From the NCBI GenBank assembly GCA_022865685.1, contig JALHUB010000073.1, forward strand, positions 1 through 11,308: 11,308 bases of DNA. Reading direction: 5' to 3'. A model generated the notes under the pieces. That model was not told the DNA's origin. It searched no databases and saw nothing but the letters and a program-made list of their open reading frames with translations. Position 1 is the first letter of the stretch. The number at the start of each line of letters is the position of its first letter. This DNA comes from Dehalococcoidia bacterium (GTDB taxonomy: Bacteria > Chloroflexota > Dehalococcoidia > DSTF01 > JALHUB01). Both the position numbers and the translations under genes were made by a program. Positions 7,480-11,308 of the stretch are shown here, piece after piece.

Positions 7480-9216
7480 CTACGTCTTCTCGGCGACCTC
7501 AAGCCGCAACCGCGCCCGGAGCTCGTCGACGGGCATGGCGCCGAGGTTCTCGCCGCTGCGCAGTCGCACGTTGACGGTGCGCGCTTCCGCCTCCTTATCA
7601 CCGACGACGAGCATGTACGGCACCTTCTGAAGCTGCGCGTCGCGGATCTTCGCGTTCATCCGCTCGTTGCGGTCGTCGACTTCGACGCGCAGATCCGCCT
7701 GCTTGAGTGCTTCTGCGACCGTGCGCCCGTACTCGACGTGGCGATCGGCAATGGGCACGACGACCGCCTGCACCGGCGACAGCCACAGCGGGAAGGCGCC
7801 GCCGTACAGCTCGATGAGGTGGGCGGTGATGCGCTCCATGGTGCTGATGACGCCGCGATGGATCATGACCGGCTGGTGCTCGCGGCCGTCCTCGCCGATG
7901 TACGTCAGCTCGAAGCGGTGCGGCAGATGGAAGTCGAGCTGTATCGTCGAAAGCGTCTCCTCGCGGCCGAGGACGTCGCGGATCTGGACGTCGACCTTCG
8001 GGCCGTAGAACGCGGCCTCGCCCACGGCCTCGACATAGGGCAGTCCGAGCGCGTTCATCGCCTCGCGCAGCTTTTCCTCGCTGAGGTCCCACATCTCGTC
8101 GTTGCCGACGTACTTCTCGCTGTCCTTCGGGTCGCGCAGGGAGAGACGGTAGGAGTATTCGCCGATGCCGAGCACGCGGTACGCCTTCTCCATCAGCTTG
8201 ACTACGCCCGCGAACTCGCTGCCGATCTGGTCAGGCCGGCAGAAGATGTGGGCGTCGTTCAGCGTCATCGCGCGCACGCGGGTCAGACCGCCCATGACGC
8301 CCGACTTCTCGAACCGGTACATCGTGCCCAGCTCAGCGATGCGCACCGGCAGGTCGCGATAGCTGCGCAGCTTCGACGAGTAGATGAGGATGTGGTGCGG
8401 GCAGTTCATGGGCCGAAGCACCATCTCCTCGTGCTCGAGCTGCATGGGCGGGAACATCAGCTCCTTGTAGTGGTCCCAGTGGCCCGACTTGACGTAGAGG
8501 TCCTTCTTCGCGATGTCCGGCGTATAGACGTGCAGATAGCCGCTATCGCGCTCCTCCTTCGTGATGTACTCCTCAAGGAGGCGGCGGACCGTTGCCCCCT
8601 TCGGCAGCCACAGCGGCAGGCCGGCCCCGACGACGCTGCTGGTCATGAACAGCTCCAGCTCGCGGCCCAGGCGCCGGTGGTCGCGCTGCTGGGCGTCTTC
8701 GAGGCGGCGCAGGTAGTCGTCGAGCTCCGCCTGCGTCCCGAAGAGGGCGCCGTAGATGCGCTGGAGCATCGGCCGGTGCTCGTCACCCCGCCAGTAGGCG
8801 CCGGCGACGTTCGTCAGCTTGAACGCCTTCACCTCGCCGGTACGCTCGACGTGCGGGCCGGCGCAGAGGTCGACGAAGCCGTCCTGGCGGTAGATGCTGA
8901 CCTTGTCGCCCTCGACGTCATCGATTAGCTCCAGCTTGTAGGGCTGCGCGGCGAAGAGCTTGCGCGCCTCCTCCTACGACGCCTCCTCATGCTCGAACGG
9001 AACGTCGGCTGCGATGATCTCGCGCATCTTCTGCTCGATGACGGCGAGGTCCTCCGGCGTCAGGCTGCGCGGGAGATCGAAGTCGTAGTAGAAGCCGTTC
9101 TCGATGGCCGGGCCGATCGCGAACTTCGCCTCGGGGAACAGGGAGAGGACGGCCTCCGCCATGATGTGCGACGCTGAATGTCGCATGCGTGTCAGTCGCT
9201 CGTCTTTCGAATCCAT
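7480..9216 (-). CDS. thrS: Threonyl-tRNA synthetase without TGS domain, interrupted by an in-frame TAG
   Basis: Charges tRNA-Thr with threonine. The ATG at 9214-9216 follows the T-box terminator and has AGGAG 7 nt upstream. The chain begins at the editing domain (H13 and H17 in HSASH, C118 and H122 in DLCAGPH), so the N-terminal TGS domain of E. coli ThrRS is absent. The catalytic domain keeps all three zinc ligands: C272 in MNCPHH, H323 in DAHIF and H453 in MIHRG, plus motif 2 around MYRFEKSGVMGGLTRVR. The C-terminal anticodon-binding domain is complete. Codon 81 is TAG (8974-8976), between FEHEEAS and EEARKLFAAQPYKLELI. The frame is otherwise open to the TAG stop at 7480-7482, 578 positions in all. 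TAG also ends the MMPL gene, so it is not globally reassigned. It may be a real nonsense mutation, a sequencing or assembly error, or a suppressed codon. No good restart exists; the next in-frame GTG (8830-8832) lacks a ribosome site. Confidence 0.9.
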
Positions 9217-9223
9217 GTGACGT

Positions 9224-9228
9224 CTCCT
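9224..9228 (-). promoter_or_regulatory. Ribosome binding site that decides the thrS start
   Basis: AGGAG lies 7 nt before the ATG at 9216. The frame can be read further up to 9273, but that would put the start inside the T-box antiterminator and terminator, so 9216 is the true start. Confidence 0.8.
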
Positions 9229-9242
9229 GGCCGATCTAAGCG

Positions 9243-9270
9243 AAAAGCCCCTCGCCAAGGGACGAGAGGC
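9243..9270 (-). terminator. Intrinsic terminator of the T-box leader
   Basis: GCCTCTCGTC and GGCGAGGGGC form a 10-bp stem (with wobble pairs) around a CCTT loop, followed by TTTT. The CGTCCC on its left arm is the segment that would pair with the GGG of the T-box sequence in the antiterminator, the standard mutually exclusive arrangement. Confidence 0.85.
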
Positions 9271-9470
9271 CACGTGGTTCCACCCCTGTTTCTCCCGACA
9301 ATCCTATCGGGACTCATTTCGGCCGCTAACGGGTGCCTCCGGGGGCGCCTACTCGCAGGCTTTCGGCGCCCGGCTCACAGGCGGTTCTCACGGCATTCCG
9401 GCGGGGCGCTTTCAGCCGCGGCGCCCCTCTCTGCCGCCATCCAGCCGCTACATTGTCCTGATCATCGCCT
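9243..9470 (-). promoter_or_regulatory. T-box riboswitch (tRNA-Thr-sensing leader of thrS)
   Basis: Senses uncharged tRNA-Thr and switches between a terminator and an antiterminator. Read leftward, a long GC stem I apex (GGGGCGC with GCGCCCC, about 9402-9427) carries the AGAGAG-type bulge at about 9426-9434. The specifier candidate ACC (Thr codon) is at 9383-9385 in GAGAACCG. A CGTTAGCGG element precedes the stem III hairpin (9294-9311). The conserved T-box sequence GGGGTGGAACCACG is at 9273-9286. Its UGGA would pair with an acceptor end having discriminator U, usual for Gram-positive tRNA-Thr (family knowledge). The terminator follows at 9243-9270. The 5' limit is approximate; only about 10 nt separate it from tRNA-Val. 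Confidence 0.9.
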
Positions 9471-9477
9471 TTAGCTA

Positions 9478-9554
9478 TGGTGGGCGATACTGGACTTGAA
9501 CCAGTGACCTCTGCCATGTCAAGGCAGCGCTCTAGCCAACTGAGCTAATCGCCC
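9478..9554 (-). tRNA. tRNA-Val(GAC)
   Basis: The cloverleaf reads on the minus strand. The acceptor GGGCGAT pairs with ATCGCCC, the D arm is GCTC/GAGC, and the anticodon stem CTGCC/GGCAG holds loop TTGACAT with anticodon GAC. The T arm is ACTGG-TTCAAGT-CCAGT, with discriminator A and an encoded CCA (9478-9480). It decodes GUC. The promoter lies 12 nt upstream, and the T-box leader of thrS starts almost at once after the 3' end with no terminator between. Confidence 0.95.
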
Positions 9555-9566
9555 CAGAACAGAACG

Positions 9567-9595
9567 ATGATAGCAGAGGGTCGGAGGCAAGTCAA
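9567..9595 (-). promoter_or_regulatory. Sigma-70-type promoter of the tRNA-Val/T-box/thrS transcript
   Basis: Leftward: TTGACT (-35, 9590-9595), a 17-nt spacer, TATCAT (-10, 9567-9572), with a start expected near 9560, just before the tRNA 5' end. It is divergent from the RAM-protein promoter; the two -35 boxes are 25 bp apart. Confidence 0.8.
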
Positions 9596-9620
9596 CGAAC
9601 GGCAGACTCGGAGAGCACGC

Positions 9621-9648
9621 TTGACAGGCAGCCGCCGCAGGGTATGAT
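9621..9648 (+). promoter_or_regulatory. Sigma-70-type promoter of the RAM-domain gene
   Basis: TTGACA (9621-9626), a 16-nt spacer, TATGAT (9643-9648). This gives a start near 9655 and a short leader to the ATG at 9684. Both boxes are near consensus. Confidence 0.85.
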
Positions 9649-9683
9649 GATCGCAGGTTGAGCTTGTTCCGCAGGAGGCTAAG

Positions 9684-9932
9684 ATGGCAGTGCACGGATA
9701 CGTTCTCATCGAGGCGGAGGTAGGCAGGGCACGGGCGATAAGCGAAGGGATCTCGAAGCTGAGCAACCCGGACGCCCGCATCGTCGCCGTCGACACCGTG
9801 ACCGGCCCCTACGACGTAATCGTGCAGTTGGAGGCGGAGGACCTGGACCGGCTGGGTCGCTGCATAACCGACGTCCTGCAGCGCGTGGAGGGCGTCGAGC
9901 GTACGACGACCTGCCTCGCCGTCCGGTCCTGA
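9684..9932 (+). CDS. Stand-alone Lrp/AsnC-type ligand-binding (RAM) domain protein
   Basis: An 82-residue protein consisting only of the C-terminal effector-binding domain of Lrp/AsnC regulators (ferredoxin-like alpha-beta fold). It shows the start GYVLIEAEVGRARAISEGI, a middle VDTVTGPYDVIVQLEAEDL with the usual GxYDxI turn, and an end in VEGVERTTTCLAV. There is no DNA-binding helix-turn-helix, so it cannot be a classical regulator alone. Such small RAM proteins are known in bacteria and archaea; they oligomerise and may bind amino acids or partner with full-length Lrp proteins (family knowledge). The ATG has AGGAGG 5 nt upstream (9673-9678) and a strong promoter. A terminator-like hairpin follows. 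Ligand and role unknown. Confidence 0.88.
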   Translation: MAVHGYVLIEAEVGRARAISEGISKLSNPDARIVAVDTVTGPYDVIVQLEAEDLDRLGRCITDVLQRVEGVERTTTCLAVRS

Positions 9933-9970
9933 GCTATCCGCTTTCCCCGCGCTTCGCTGTACACTTGTAT

Positions 9971-10006
9971 GAGACGCCGTTGCCTCTACAGGCGGCGGTT
10001 CTCTTT
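9971..10006 (+). terminator. Terminator-like hairpin between the RAM gene and moeA
   Basis: A long imperfect stem of about 14 pairs with one bulge runs from GAGA at 9971 to TCTC at 10003, around a CTAC loop, followed by only TTT. It lies just before the moeA ribosome site, so it may terminate the RAM transcript, attenuate moeA, or both. Confidence 0.5.
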
Positions 10007-10026
10007 GCCGCAAAAGAGGCTAGCCT

Positions 10027-11292
10027 TTGCTGAGTGTCGAAGAGGCGCTGGATAAGATCCTGGGCTACGTGCACGTCCTCGAGACGGAGGAAAAGCCGCT
10101 TCTCGATGCGCTGGGACAGGTGCTGGCTCAGGACGTGACGGCGGAGTTCGCGATCCCACCGCTCGACAACACGGCGATGGACGGATACGCCGTCCGCGCC
10201 GTCGACACCGAGGGCGCGACTCTGCAGAATCCGAAGCGCCTCCCGGTCGCGGGCGAGCTGGCGGCGGGCGCCGTCTACGAAGGCGAGCTGCAACCCGGCA
10301 CTGCCGTCCGCATCATGACCGGCGCGCCGATGCCCGGCGGCGCCGACGCTGTCGTCCCGTTCGAGGACACCGACGAGCCGTCCGGCAGGGAGTTCGGGAC
10401 CTTCGCCAAACCGGTGGAGTCGGTCGCCGTCTACCGCAGCGTGAAGAAGGGCGACAACGTGCGCTACGCCGGCGAAGACATAGCCGCAGGGGCGCGCGTC
10501 ATCCCGAAAGGCACTCTCCTGCGGGCATCGCACGTTGGGGCGCTGGCGGCTATGGGAAGCGCGACGGTCCGCGTCATCCGCCGTCCGGTCGTCGCCGTGC
10601 TGTCGACGGGTGACGAGCTGGTGCCCCTGGGACAGCCGCTCGGGCCCGGCCAAATCCACGACAGCAACACTTACAGCGTATCGGCCCTCGTGAAGGAGAG
10701 CGGTGGCATCCCTAAGGTGCTCGGCATCGCCGCCGATAACGTCGACGCCCTTACGGCGAAGGTCCGCGGCGGCCTGGACGCCGACATGCTGCTCACCTCC
10801 GCCGGCGTCTCCCGCGGCGACTACGACGTGGTGAAGGATGTGCTGGCGCGCGAGGGCGAGATAGCCTTCTGGACGGTGCGCATGAAGCCGGGCAAGCCGC
10901 TCGCCTTCGGAACGTTCGCCGGCGACGCCGGCCGCGTGCCCCACATCGGCTTTCCGGGCAACCCCGTAAGCTCCATGATATCGTTCGAGCTGTTCGCGCG
11001 GCCGGCGATCTTCAAGATGATGGGCAAGACCGGCTGGCAACGCCCGACGCTCCGCGTCGTCGTCGAGGACCGCATTGCGAACAGGGACAGACGCCGCATT
11101 TTCGCGCGGGCCGTCGTCAGCGAGCGCGACGGGCGCTACTACGCGTCGCTGACAGGGCCGCAAGGCTCGGGCGTGCTGACGTCGATGATGATCGCCAACG
11201 CGCTGGCAATCGTGCCGGAGGACGTGCCCGAGGTGCGCCCCGGCGACGAGTTGACCGCGATGATGCTAAGATGGTCGCGCGAAGACGGATGA
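10027..11292 (+). CDS. moeA: Molybdopterin molybdenumtransferase MoeA
   Basis: Inserts molybdate into adenylylated molybdopterin, the last common step in making molybdenum cofactor. At 421 residues it is of normal family length. The N-terminal domain has PPLDNTAMDGYAVRA (44-58), and the linking domain has MTGAPMPGGADAVVPFED (97-114). The MPT-binding domain has STGDELVPLG (193-202), a DSNTYSV segment, SAGVSRGDYDVVKD (258-271), MKPGKPLAFG (286-295) and GFPGNPVSSMISFE (308-321). The C-terminal MoeA domain ends in PEVRPGDELTAMML. The start is TTG with GAGG 7 nt upstream; no better start is in frame. Formate dehydrogenase in the same window is a likely client, but it lies about 8 kb away in the opposite direction. 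Confidence 0.94.
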   Translation: MLSVEEALDKILGYVHVLETEEKPLLDALGQVLAQDVTAEFAIPPLDNTAMDGYAVRAVDTEGATLQNPKRLPVAGELAAGAVYEGELQPGTAVRIMTGAPMPGGADAVVPFEDTDEPSGREFGTFAKPVESVAVYRSVKKGDNVRYAGEDIAAGARVIPKGTLLRASHVGALAAMGSATVRVIRRPVVAVLSTGDELVPLGQPLGPGQIHDSNTYSVSALVKESGGIPKVLGIAADNVDALTAKVRGGLDADMLLTSAGVSRGDYDVVKDVLAREGEIAFWTVRMKPGKPLAFGTFAGDAGRVPHIGFPGNPVSSMISFELFARPAIFKMMGKTGWQRPTLRVVVEDRIANRDRRRIFARAVVSERDGRYYASLTGPQGSGVLTSMMIANALAIVPEDVPEVRPGDELTAMMLRWSREDG

Positions 11293-11308
11293 GATTGCGC
11301 GAGTTGTA
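11289..11308 (+). CDS. Possible start of the next gene (partial)
   Basis: An ATG at 11289-11291 overlaps the moeA TGA as ATGA, a typical coupled start, and opens MRLREL before the window ends. There is no clear ribosome site, and six codons are too few to identify a product. Confidence 0.3.

Noticed and set aside
7738..8928. Rightward open frame opposite thrS
   Set aside because: Antisense shadow of the synthetase catalytic domain; composition typical of a reverse frame.
8974..8976. Pyrrolysine or genome-wide TAG reassignment
   Set aside because: TAG is the normal stop of the MMPL gene and of thrS itself, and ThrRS is not a pyrrolysine protein family.
9934..11163. Leftward open frame opposite moeA
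   Set aside because: Antisense shadow of moeA, with Arg- and His-rich low-information sequence.

Overview
This is a GC-rich bacterial chromosome segment of ordinary housekeeping and metabolic genes, with several features a simple ORF caller would get wrong. A T-box leader, a threonyl-tRNA synthetase without a TGS domain, tRNA genes that encode their own CCA, and a selenocysteine formate dehydrogenase together suggest an anaerobic or facultative Gram-positive-like or Chloroflexota-type bacterium. Chloroflexota is my best guess from memory; I could not run a search.

Left part (1-2908), transcribed leftward. A respiratory, Tat-exported formate dehydrogenase alpha subunit (fdnG-like) runs off the left edge. 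It carries an in-frame UGA at codon 193, followed by a hairpin that matches the bacterial SECIS layout, so it is one selenoprotein gene and not two fragments. Upstream lie 500 bp without a credible gene, holding a palindrome near the fdh start and a cluster of hairpins. Beyond that is a tRNA-Gly(UCC) with its own promoter and a hairpin after its 3' end.

Middle part (3037-7479), transcribed leftward. A biotin carboxylase, an overlapping biotin carboxyl carrier protein and an MMPL/RND-type exporter follow closely and look like one operon. No carboxyltransferase is present. The gap upstream of the biotin carboxylase holds two perfect REP-like palindromes.

Right-middle part (7480-9595), transcribed leftward. 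A strong promoter drives tRNA-Val(GAC). About ten bases after it begins a complete T-box leader with an ACC (Thr) specifier candidate and an intrinsic terminator, followed by thrS. The thrS frame is broken by a single in-frame TAG at codon 81; everything downstream is conserved and in frame.

Right part (9621-11308), transcribed rightward. A near-consensus sigma-70 promoter drives a small stand-alone Lrp/AsnC-type ligand-binding (RAM) protein, followed by a terminator-like hairpin and then moeA (molybdenum insertion). A possible next gene starts in an ATGA overlap with the moeA stop. MoeA makes the cofactor that the formate dehydrogenase at the other end needs, but the two are separate transcription units.

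I see no CRISPR array, prophage, transposase or defence system. The most unusual items are the Sec/SECIS gene, the amber-interrupted thrS, and the arrangement in which a tRNA-Val precedes a T-box on the same transcript.
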